The position numbers were made by a program, and so were the translations under genes. The notes under the pieces are model-generated. The model was not told the DNA's origin. It saw nothing but the letters and a program-made list of their open reading frames with translations, and searched no databases. This document shows positions 1-8,638 of a stretch of 12,833 nt of DNA, in pieces. This DNA is from Bacillota bacterium (lineage in GTDB: Bacteria; Bacillota; Desulfotomaculia; Desulfotomaculales; JAJYZD01): contig JAJYZD010000094.1 in the NCBI GenBank assembly GCA_021800315.1, forward strand, positions 1 through 12,833, in the 5' to 3' direction. Each line of letters begins with the position of its first letter. Positions within the stretch are counted from its first letter, which is position 1.

Positions 1-75
1 GTCCCACCGCTGCAAAGTCTTCCGGCATACTCCCAAGACCTGACAGGCATTCTGCATTGTGTATAGCTTTTCCAT
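1..75 (-). CDS. tnpA: IS607-family transposon serine recombinase (TnpA), N-terminal fragment cut by window edge
   Basis: Only the first 25 codons are in the window, reading off the left edge on the minus strand. The peptide starts MEKLYTMQNACQVLGV and continues CRKTLQRWD. This is the typical opening of the MerR-like winged-helix DNA-binding domain of IS607-family recombinases (MxxLYTxxxAxxxLGVxxKTLxRWD). In that family the domain is followed by a serine resolvase catalytic domain, which is not visible here. The enzyme cuts and rejoins the transposon circle without making target duplications. ATG at 75-73 is preferred over the in-frame ATG at 57-55 because the MEKLYT segment is part of the family pattern. 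No Shine-Dalgarno is obvious, and a promoter lies so close that the message may be leaderless. A stand-alone MerR-like regulator is the main alternative. Recognition is from memory of the family pattern, not a search. Confidence 0.75.
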   Translation of the reverse strand, partial: MEKLYTMQNACQVLGVCRKTLQRWD

Positions 76-110
76 GGCTATACTCTACTACATCTATACC
101 CATATGTCAA
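76..110 (-). promoter_or_regulatory. Promoter of the IS607-type recombinase gene
   Basis: On the minus strand, TTGACA (110-105) is followed by a 17-base spacer and TAGAGT (87-82), a 6/6 and 4/6 match to the sigma-A consensus. Transcription would start about at the ATG at 75, implying a leaderless or nearly leaderless message. GTATAG motifs at 99-94 and 83-78 on this strand, and an inverted copy at 61-66, overlap the promoter and start codon and could allow self-repression. Confidence 0.45.
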
Positions 111-170
111 CCTCACTGCGGGGCTGCCGCTGCCCTGCGACCTGTCCCCTTTCCCTTCCCCCCTCTCCTG

Positions 171-186
171 TGCTACAATAAACGGG
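171..186 (+). promoter_or_regulatory. Probable carB promoter (extended -10)
   Basis: TGCTACAAT at 171-179 is an extended -10 element (TGn plus TACAAT, 5/6). No good -35 is seen at the expected place; TTCCCT at 151-156 is poor. Upstream, 142-170 is an almost pure pyrimidine tract on this strand. Transcription would start near 186, giving a leader of about 70 bases before the TTG start of carB. No PyrR-binding loop or attenuator hairpin was recognised in that leader. Confidence 0.5.
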
Positions 187-254
187 GTCTGTGCGGGGTA
201 GCACCGGGCCGAATTGTGAACGAGACTTATCGCGTTGGCGGGGGGGTACGTGGA

Positions 255-3503
<3,249 letters not shown>

Positions 3504-3515
3504 GGGGGCTTTCCC

Positions 3516-3878
3516 GTGGTCAGGCTGCGGGGTCACCACCTGGTCTGTTTGCACTTCTTTACCGGCGGGGGTCTGGGTGACGCGTTCCTGGCGAACTACC
3601 GCGGCCTCCTTTCCCGTCTGGCCCGGGGGGAAGATGTGCGGGTGGTCGCCGGGGCCGACGATGTTTGCCGGTGTTGTCCGCGGCTCGACGGGGAGCTTTG
3701 CGGTTGGGGCGCCGCCGCCGTGCTCGAGCTGGACCGGTTGGCCCTGGCGGAACTGGGAGCACGGGCGACGGACTGGCCGGAGTTGGCCGGGCGCGTGCGC
3801 TCGCTGACCCCCCGCTGGTGGGAGGAGTTCTGCGCCGGGTGTTCTTTCGCGGAGTTTTGTACCAGGCCCAAGGGGTAA
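3516..3878 (+). CDS. DUF1284 family cysteine-rich protein
   Basis: A 120-residue protein starting at GTG, with AGGGGGG (3502-3508) placed 7 bases ahead. The N-terminal RLRGHHLVCLHFF, followed by GxGLGDAFLANYR, and the central VVAGADDVCRCCP are the marks of DUF1284, a family of small proteins annotated as possible iron-sulfur or metal binders. Cysteines lie at 11, 51, 53, 54, 62, 106, 109 and 115. That is enough for a metal centre, but the function is unknown. It lies 12 bases after carB and 26 bases before the YkgJ-like gene, so all three are probably co-transcribed. No membrane segment or signal peptide is seen. Family assignment rests on the HHLxCL and DDxCxxCP patterns. Confidence 0.85.
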   Translation: MVRLRGHHLVCLHFFTGGGLGDAFLANYRGLLSRLARGEDVRVVAGADDVCRCCPRLDGELCGWGAAAVLELDRLALAELGARATDWPELAGRVRSLTPRWWEEFCAGCSFAEFCTRPKG

Positions 3879-3904
3879 TTAAGGGGAGAGAAGGAGATTC
3901 ATTC

Positions 3905-4672
3905 ATGGCGCAAGATGCCACGTTCGGCGGGGACGACCTGTTCCGTTTCGCCTGCCACAAGGATCTGGCCTGTTTCAAACGGTGCTGCCGGGACGTCAAC
4001 ATCTTCCTCACGCCGTTCGACGTGCTGCGCATGCGCCGGAAATTGGCAATGTCCTCGACCGCGTTCCTGGACCAATACACCACGGTGCTGGTGCCGGAAG
4101 AGACGGGCCTGCCGGTTGTGATGCTGAAAATGGGGGAAGGCGGGGAGAAGACCTGTCAGTTCCTGGAGGAAAGCGGCTGCCGAATCTACGCGGAGCGTCC
4201 CTGGTCCTGCCGGATGGCGCCGGTGGATATCGCCGGGGAAGGGGAGTACCGCTTCATCTTCGAGCCTTCGCGGTGCCTGGGCCTGGACGCGGAGCAGGAG
4301 TGGACCATGGGCGACTGGGTCAGGGACCAGGGCCTGGACGTATACGACCGGGTGGAGGCGCCCTTCCGGGACTTCACCAGCCGGCTGAAATTCCCCGCGG
4401 GTAAGGTGCCCGGCCCGCAGGTGGCCCAGATGTTCTACATGGGCTGTTACGACCTGGACCGGTTCCGGAAGTTCGTGCTGGAGTCGCGTTTTTTGGACGT
4501 TTTCGACCTGCCGGCGGGGCTGGTGGAGCAGGTCAGGACCGACGACATGGCTCTGTTGCATTTGGGCATCGCCTGGCTGGATTTCGGGCTGGCCGACATC
4601 AACGCCATGCGGGTGAAGGAGAGCTACCAGAAGGAGATGGCCGAAAAGATGCCGGATAAGCCGCTCCAGTAG
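3905..4672 (+). CDS. YkgJ-like Cys-cluster protein (putative zinc- or iron-chelating domain)
   Basis: A 255-residue soluble protein. The start at ATG 3905 is fixed by GAAGGAG at 3890-3896, 8 bases ahead; the reading frame is open further upstream but lacks a comparable site. Cysteines 17, 23, 27 and 28 form a CHKDLACFKRCC cluster close to the N-terminus. CQFLEESGCRIYAERPWSCR supplies Cys84, Cys92 and Cys102, and RCLG supplies Cys124. This matches the YkgJ/CxxCxxCC family (formerly UPF0153), thought to bind zinc or an iron-sulfur cluster, with no established reaction. The C-terminal half (about 130-255) is not recognised. It follows the DUF1284 gene by 26 bases; two adjacent metal-binding candidates suggest a shared but unknown role. 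Confidence 0.85.
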   Translation: MAQDATFGGDDLFRFACHKDLACFKRCCRDVNIFLTPFDVLRMRRKLAMSSTAFLDQYTTVLVPEETGLPVVMLKMGEGGEKTCQFLEESGCRIYAERPWSCRMAPVDIAGEGEYRFIFEPSRCLGLDAEQEWTMGDWVRDQGLDVYDRVEAPFRDFTSRLKFPAGKVPGPQVAQMFYMGCYDLDRFRKFVLESRFLDVFDLPAGLVEQVRTDDMALLHLGIAWLDFGLADINAMRVKESYQKEMAEKMPDKPLQ

Positions 4673-4764
4673 GATGGACGGGGATAACGGCGGCAGGAAT
4701 TTTGTCCGGGGAAGGCGAAAAGAATAACGGAGAAAGCGCCTACGGCAATTTTGCGATAAGTTGG

Positions 4765-4773
4765 TGATATAAT
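4765..4773 (+). promoter_or_regulatory. Extended -10 element abutting the next start codon
   Basis: TGATATAAT (4765-4773) combines a TGn extension with a perfect TATAAT. No convincing -35 is found at 17 bases (GGCAAT at 4745-4750). The ATG of the next gene is only two bases downstream, so a normal start point near 4779-4781 would fall inside the coding frame. Either the box is fortuitous or the true start codon lies further downstream. Confidence 0.4.
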
Positions 4774-4775
4774 AA

Positions 4776-5075
4776 ATGTCGAAGGGTAAGTCAGGCAAAA
4801 AGAAAGTCAGGCCTTCCAAGGCCGCTCCGGCCGCCACCAGGGCTGTCGACCCGGCAAAGCCGCTCCTGGCGGCGGAGATCCTGCCGGCGGGGGGAGTGGT
4901 CCGCGGCGGGGCGGCGCCCAGGTTGGAGCGGGTGGAACCGGAAGAGAAGAGTTTTTACGGGGAAACCGGCCCCCAGATGCTAGGGCGCGTGCGCCGGGAG
5001 TTGCGCAATATCGTCATCCTGGCGGTGGTGAGCTTCGGCGTCGGGATGATGGTCGTCCAGTTCGTCAAGTTCTAG
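4776..5075 (+). CDS. Small lysine-rich single-pass membrane protein, unknown
   Basis: A 99-residue protein not recognised as a known family. The first 15 residues are very basic (MSKGKSGKKKVRPSK). An Ala/Pro/Gly-rich stretch follows (about 16-50), then a charged segment (RLERVEPEEK), and a C-terminal hydrophobic helix at about 77-96 (IVILAVVSFGVGMMVVQFV) ending in KF. This suggests a tail-anchored protein with a cytoplasmic basic, flexible N-terminus. Two stop codons (TAA TAA) directly precede the ATG in frame, so no upstream start is possible. The ribosome site is weak (GGTGAT) and a perfect -10 box abuts the ATG. It stands alone between the carB group and the kinase gene, in the same direction. 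Codon use is GC-rich like its neighbours, which supports a real gene. Confidence 0.65.
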   Translation: MSKGKSGKKKVRPSKAAPAATRAVDPAKPLLAAEILPAGGVVRGGAAPRLERVEPEEKSFYGETGPQMLGRVRRELRNIVILAVVSFGVGMMVVQFVKF

Positions 5076-5112
5076 CGCCGCTCTTGGGCGGGTCCGGTTG
5101 TTCGGCGTCCCC

Positions 5113-5146
5113 TTTCAATTTGGGGTAATCTGTTATAACATGGGAT
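5113..5146 (+). promoter_or_regulatory. Probable promoter of the two-component operon
   Basis: TGTTATAAC (5131-5139) is an extended -10 with TATAAC (5/6). TTTCAA (5113-5118) is a possible weak -35 at a short 15-base spacing. Transcription would begin near 5146, about 40 bases before the kinase start. Confidence 0.45.
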
Positions 5147-5187
5147 TAGACCGACAAGGGGCCGGAAACTACGGGAGATGATGGCCG

Positions 5188-6507
5188 GTGATGCCGAAGA
5201 GGCTGGTGCTGTTCCAGGTCTTTTGGCGCTGGGCCCTGGTGGAACTGGTGGTCATGGTGCCGCTGGTCGCCATGCAACTGGTCAACTGGGTGGCGGCCCT
5301 GATCCTGCTGGCGGGAAGTATCGCCGGCGTCTGCTTCGCTTTCGACTTCGTCGAGCGGCACCGGGTGGTCACCGTGCGCCTGGACGAGCCCATCGAGCCG
5401 ACCCTGAAGATAGCCCGGGAGACCCTGCCCTACCTGCGGATGGGGCTGAACATGGAAACCGCCCGCAAGACGGCGGAGATCATCCAGAAGATCAGCGACG
5501 TATCCGCGGTTGCCATCACCGACACCCAGAACGTTCTGGCCTTTTTAGGATCGGGGGACGACCATCACAAGGCGGGCGGCCCCATCCTGACCTTTGCCAC
5601 CAAGCACGCCCTGGTCACCGGCGAATTGAACATCGTGGACAACAAGAAGGGTCTCAACTGCCCGGTCAAGAACTGTCCCCTGGAGGCGGCGGTGGTAGTG
5701 CCGCTGATGTGCCGGGGTGAGGTGGCCGGCACGGTCAAACTGTACCAGACCCGGCGCGGTCAACCCGATCCGGACGTGGTGAAGCTGGCCGTGGGCGTGG
5801 CCCAACTCCTGGGCGTACAGATGGAACTGGCCGAACTGGACCGCCAGGTACAGTTGGTCACCCTGGCCGAACTCGACGCCCTGCACGCCCAGATCAATCC
5901 CCATTTCCTGTTCAACACCCTTAATACGATCATCATGTTCAGCCGGACCAACCCGGAGACGGCGCGGCGCCTCCTGATCAGGCTGGCCATGTTTTTCCGC
6001 CAGGCCCTGAAAAGGCACGGCCACTTCAATTCCCTGCGGGAAGAAATGGAGTACATCAATACGTACCTGGTGCTGGAGAAGGCCCGCTTTCGCGAGAAGC
6101 TGCGGATTACCAGGGATATCGACCGGAGCCTTCTGGAGTACCAGGTACCGGCCCTCTCCATTCAGCCGCTGGTGGAAAACGCCGTCAAACACGGCATAGT
6201 GCCGAAGATGGACCAGGGCACCGTGCACATCCAGATCAAGGCCATCCGCGGCAACGAGATGCTGGTGGTGGTCAAGGACGACGGGGTGGGCATCGGGGCG
6301 GACCGGCTGCAGCAGGTGTTCCAGCCCGGTTTCGGCTCCGGCAACGGCGTGGGCCTTTCCAACGTCAACGAACGTTTGAAGAGCCTGTTCGGCGAAGACT
6401 GGGGCCTGCGCATTATCAGCGAACCCGGCGGCGGCACCGCGGTGTACATGCGGGTGCCGTTGATGAAGGCCGGGTCCAGGAGGGACGGTGCGGTAAGTGA
6501 AGCTTAA
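5188..6507 (+). CDS. LytS/YehU-type sensor histidine kinase
   Basis: A membrane sensor kinase of 439 residues that should autophosphorylate a histidine and pass phosphate to the adjacent response regulator. Two hydrophobic segments (about 14-33 and 34-53) form an N-terminal hairpin anchor. Residues about 75-190 look like a GAF-type sensor domain (VSAVAITDTQNVLAFLG, then CPVKNCPLEAAVVVPL with Cys158 and Cys163). The His_kinase domain has the LytS-family phosphoacceptor in HAQINPHFLFNTLN (His239). The ATPase domain shows the N box LVENAVKHG (Asn331), VKDDGVGIG and GNGVGLSNVNERL. GTG 5188 is 10 bases after GGGAG (5173-5177); ATG 5191 is the next codon and is equally possible. The end overlaps the regulator gene by 11 bases, indicating translational coupling. 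The stimulus is unknown. Confidence 0.92.
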   Translation: MMPKRLVLFQVFWRWALVELVVMVPLVAMQLVNWVAALILLAGSIAGVCFAFDFVERHRVVTVRLDEPIEPTLKIARETLPYLRMGLNMETARKTAEIIQKISDVSAVAITDTQNVLAFLGSGDDHHKAGGPILTFATKHALVTGELNIVDNKKGLNCPVKNCPLEAAVVVPLMCRGEVAGTVKLYQTRRGQPDPDVVKLAVGVAQLLGVQMELAELDRQVQLVTLAELDALHAQINPHFLFNTLNTIIMFSRTNPETARRLLIRLAMFFRQALKRHGHFNSLREEMEYINTYLVLEKARFREKLRITRDIDRSLLEYQVPALSIQPLVENAVKHGIVPKMDQGTVHIQIKAIRGNEMLVVVKDDGVGIGADRLQQVFQPGFGSGNGVGLSNVNERLKSLFGEDWGLRIISEPGGGTAVYMRVPLMKAGSRRDGAVSEA

Positions 6508-7276
6508 GGCGCTCATCGTCGATGATGAATATCCGGCCCGGCAGGAACTGCGGTTTGCGCTCGGATCCTGCGACAACGTCGAAATAGTGGGTGAGGCCAC
6601 CAACGCCGCGGAGGCCCTGGCCCTGATCAAGGCCCTCGACTATTCCATCCTGTTCGTCGATATCTCCATGCCCGGCATGAACGGCCTGGAGATCTCCAGC
6701 GCCATCCAGGAACTGCCCAGGCCGCCCCAGGTTGTATTCGTGACTGCCTACGAGGAGTATGCGGTGGCCGCTTTCGAGGTCAACGCGGTGGACTACCTGC
6801 TCAAGCCGGTCGACCCCAAGCGGCTGAAGAAGGCCGTCGACAAGGTGATGCGACTGCAGCAGGAAACGCAGGGAGGGGGCGAGAACGGCGGCGCGGCGCC
6901 AATCGCGGCTCCGGCCCAGGCCAACGGGGCCCCAGGCTTCAAGATCGACCGCATCCCGGCGGAAAAACAGGGGAAAACTATCCTGGTGACCGAGTCGGAC
7001 ATCTTTTACGCCTTTACCGAGCAGGATTACGTCTACATCAAGACCCATGCCGACAAGCTGTTCACCCGCTTCACCCTGAAGGAACTGGAGGCCCGCCTCA
7101 ATTCCGGGGTCTTCTTCCGGACCCACCGTTGCTACCTGGTCAACCTGCACAAGGTAAAGGAGATCGTTCCCTTTTTCAACGGTACCTACAACCTGGTGGT
7201 GGAGGACAAGGAACGGAGCGAAGTGCCGGTGAGCCGGGCCCAGGCCAAAAAGCTCAGGCGCATTCTCGGATTTTGA
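6497..7276 (+). CDS. LytTR-family response regulator
   Basis: A 259-residue partner of the overlapping kinase. The receiver domain (about 1-120) has the acidic pair Asp9/Asp10, phosphoacceptor Asp55 in FVDISMPGMNG, Thr83 in VFVTAYEEY and Lys103 in YLLKPVD. A Gly/Ala/Pro/Gln-rich linker (about 122-148) leads to a C-terminal LytTR DNA-binding domain (about 150-257) with VTESDIFYAFTEQDYVYI, FFRTHRCYLVNL and VPVSRAQAKKLRRIL. Such regulators bind paired direct repeats as dimers. No clear LytTR box was found in the 84 bases downstream. The GTG start lies 11 bases after AGGAGGGA (6478-6485), inside the kinase gene. Target genes are not evident. The LytTR domain sets it apart from the more usual OmpR-type regulators. 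Confidence 0.93.
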   Translation: MKLKALIVDDEYPARQELRFALGSCDNVEIVGEATNAAEALALIKALDYSILFVDISMPGMNGLEISSAIQELPRPPQVVFVTAYEEYAVAAFEVNAVDYLLKPVDPKRLKKAVDKVMRLQQETQGGGENGGAAPIAAPAQANGAPGFKIDRIPAEKQGKTILVTESDIFYAFTEQDYVYIKTHADKLFTRFTLKELEARLNSGVFFRTHRCYLVNLHKVKEIVPFFNGTYNLVVEDKERSEVPVSRAQAKKLRRILGF

Positions 7277-7299
7277 TCCCCCTTTTGTCGCTGTGACCC

Positions 7300-7328
7300 T
7301 TGCCATGCCCCTCTTCTTGGTTTATACT
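7300..7328 (+). promoter_or_regulatory. Sigma-A promoter of the GlsB-like gene
   Basis: TTGCCA (7300-7305), a 17-base spacer and TATACT (7323-7328) give 5/6 and 5/6 matches at ideal spacing. Transcription would start near 7335, leaving a leader of about 25 bases. The small membrane protein gene is therefore a separate transcription unit from the two-component pair. Confidence 0.75.
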
Positions 7329-7360
7329 GAAGCGGGGTAAATTTGGAAGGGGGACAGGCC

Positions 7361-7600
7361 ATGCTGCATTTGATCGCATTTGTCGTGATCGGTCTGGTTA
7401 TCGGTTGGTGGTTCTCGCGCGGAGCCGGCAAGCCGGTGATGGCGGTGGTGCTGGGATTGGTCGGCGGACTGGTCGGGGGGTATGCGGTCATCTACCTCGT
7501 CCGTGGCCATTATACCATCGACAAGTACGGGAGCCTCATCGCCTCGATCGTCCTGGCCCTGATCCTGGCCGCGGCGGGCCGCGGCGGCAGCAAGGCTTGA
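7361..7600 (+). CDS. GlsB/YeaQ/YmgE-family small membrane protein
   Basis: A 79-residue, almost wholly hydrophobic protein with three membrane helices: about 2-17 (LHLIAFVVIGLVIGWW), about 25-46 (KPVMAVVLGLVGGLVGGYAVIYL) and about 58-73 (SLIASIVLALILAAAG). The glycine-rich helices and size match the transglycosylase-associated/GlsB family, which is often linked to stress response but whose biochemical role is unknown. ATG 7361 is preferred to the upstream TTG 7343, because GGAAGGGGG (7345-7353) then serves as the ribosome site at 7 bases. It has its own promoter and terminator, so it is a monocistronic unit. Its position after a two-component operon might hint at regulation by it, but no LytTR box was seen. 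Confidence 0.8.
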   Translation: MLHLIAFVVIGLVIGWWFSRGAGKPVMAVVLGLVGGLVGGYAVIYLVRGHYTIDKYGSLIASIVLALILAAAGRGGSKA

Positions 7601-7609
7601 TGTGGAGCC

Positions 7610-7639
7610 GCCCCCGCCCGGACGAGCGGGGGCTTTTTT
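7610..7639 (+). terminator. Intrinsic terminator after the GlsB-like gene
   Basis: GCCCCCGC (7610-7617) pairs perfectly with GCGGGGGC (7626-7633) across an 8-base loop and is followed at once by six T residues (7634-7639). It lies 9 bases after the stop codon. Confidence 0.92.
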
Positions 7640-7662
7640 GTCGGGAAGGGGGCTGAGGCGCG

Positions 7663-8085
7663 ATGAACGAAGACAGGTGCTGTGGAAGGCGGGCCGATCC
7701 GGGTGCTTGCGAGATGGGCAACCTGTACCGGTATACGGAGCCGGTGGTGCTTCTGTCCCTGGCCCGGCTCGGCGCGGCGCACGGTTACCAGATCGCCCAG
7801 GAGGCGGAGAACCTGGTCGTAACCCGCGCCGGTCTGGACGGTCCGGCCATCTACCGCACCCTGCGGCGGCTCGAGGCCTTTGGCCGGGTCACCTCGGCCT
7901 GGGAGACCGGGGGCGGCGGACCGGCCCGGCGGGTCTACGAACTTACCGATGCCGGGCGTCAGCACCTTGGTGAGTGGATAGCGCTGCTTGCGGACGTCTC
8001 GGCCTCGCTGGACAACCTCATCGCCCAGGGACGGAAGGTGTTGGGCCCGGGAGCCGGCGATCCGAACGGCGGTGCAAGCGGCTGA
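7663..8085 (+). CDS. PadR-family transcriptional regulator
   Basis: A 140-residue winged-helix DNA-binding protein. Residues about 25-100 carry the PadR pattern: EPVVLLSLARLGAAHGYQI, GLDGPAIYRTLRRLEAFGRV and GPARRVYELTDAGRQHL. A short C-terminal helix (about 104-125) would form the dimer arm, and the last 13 residues are a Gly/Pro-rich tail. The N-terminal extension before the fold carries Cys6, Cys7 and Cys16, a spacing seen in a subgroup of Firmicute PadR proteins (recalled, not searched) that might bind metal. The ATG lies after GAGG (7655-7658), with a stronger GGGAAGGGGG further up. It follows the terminator by 23 bases. No obvious target gene is adjacent, and PadR proteins often control a neighbouring transporter. 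The nearest membrane protein lies 930 bases downstream. Confidence 0.9.
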   Translation: MNEDRCCGRRADPGACEMGNLYRYTEPVVLLSLARLGAAHGYQIAQEAENLVVTRAGLDGPAIYRTLRRLEAFGRVTSAWETGGGGPARRVYELTDAGRQHLGEWIALLADVSASLDNLIAQGRKVLGPGAGDPNGGASG

Positions 8086-8189
8086 CCCGGTACCTGAAAC
8101 GTGCTCGATCATCAGGGACCTGCTAGTAACCCCCTTTCCGGCCGGCAATATTCTCCGTACCTCGCCGTGCGGCGGGTGGATGCCGAGCT

Positions 8190-8262
8190 TCCCCATGGCT
8201 AAAGCCCCCGGAAGCCGGGGGCTTGCCCGACCCACCCCCTGGGTTGGTGCCCCCCTTTAGCC
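8190..8262 (-). repeat. Nested inverted repeat, possible relic of a TnpB-element right end
   Basis: An outer inverted repeat GGCTAAAG (8197-8204) / CTTTAGCC (8255-8262) encloses a hairpin whose 10-base arms AAGCCCCCGG (8202-8211) and CCGGGGGCTT (8215-8224) flank a 3-base loop; the outer and inner arms overlap by three bases, so both cannot be complete together. On the minus strand, GGGGGCTTTAGCCATGGGGA resembles the 3' hairpin region of omega-RNAs at the right ends of IS200/IS605- and IS607-type tnpB elements, as I recall them. No tnpB reading frame survives next to it. There is no T-tract on either side, so it is not a canonical terminator. A generic GC-rich structure downstream of padR is the alternative. 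Confidence 0.35.
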
Positions 8263-8522
8263 GACTTTCAGTGACCCACCTGGATCCGCCTTTGGCGGGT
8301 ACCTACGTACTCCGGTAAACCCACCTGCTTCACCTGGGCGCACGCGTCGCAATTTCTTCCTTACCGGCCATCAAGGGGATATTATGGATGGGAAGTCCTG
8401 ACTCTTAGGCAACTACTGAGCCTCTTCACTTTTCTGGGGGCCGGTGATTTGTAGTGCATATTGGAACAATCACCGCAGGACTCGGCAAGAGATAGCAGAC
8501 ACTATCACATTCCTCTGTGTAT

Positions 8523-8576
8523 ATCAATAGAGAAGTATTCGGATAGAATACTACTTATTATTGATTTTTCTCAATA
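8523..8576. repeat. Palindrome cluster upstream of a strong promoter
   Basis: AGTATTC (8534-8540) and GAATACT (8546-8552) form a perfect hairpin with a 5-base loop. It is enclosed by ATCAATA (8523-8529) / TATTGAT (8559-8565). The right-hand TATTGA (8559-8564) also forms a palindrome with TCAATA (8571-8576). The cluster ends 27 bases before the -35 box at 8604, a plausible place for an operator or activator site. Which protein binds is unknown. Confidence 0.4.
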
Positions 8577-8603
8577 TTTCTTTCGCTTACAGTATGAATA
8601 TGC

Positions 8604-8632
8604 TTGACAGCGGGGATCTGGCATGCTATTAT
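8604..8632 (+). promoter_or_regulatory. Strong sigma-A promoter with extended -10
   Basis: TTGACA (8604-8609, 6/6), a 17-base spacer and TATTAT (8627-8632, 5/6), with TGC directly before the -10 (8624-8626), make this the best promoter in the window. Transcription would start near 8639. The first credible plus-strand gene is at 9018, implying a leader of about 380 bases, unless a separate small RNA is made. Confidence 0.75.
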
Positions 8633-8638
8633 CCTCTT

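Larger units (their letters stand above)
1..125 (-). mobile_element. End of an IS607-type insertion sequence (left part, boundary approximate)
   Basis: The 5' end of a tnpA-like gene lies at 1-75 and reads leftward, so the element body (the rest of tnpA, normally followed by tnpB) lies outside the window. The element end must lie a short way right of base 75. IS607 elements have no terminal inverted repeats and make no target duplication, so the exact edge cannot be read here. The base 125 limit is a guess placed before the pyrimidine-rich tract that leads into the carB promoter. Three GTATAG motifs near the start codon may be recombinase-binding sites. Confidence 0.5.

Noticed and set aside
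5545..6630. Minus-strand open frame opposite the kinase and regulator genes
   Set aside because: Both plus-strand genes have complete family motifs; the opposite frame is a GC-rich shadow.
7510..8235. Minus-strand open frame of 241 codons across the terminator and padR
   Set aside because: It crosses a perfect intrinsic terminator and the conserved padR gene and shows no recognisable domain; its first codons may be read-through of the possible TnpB-element relic.
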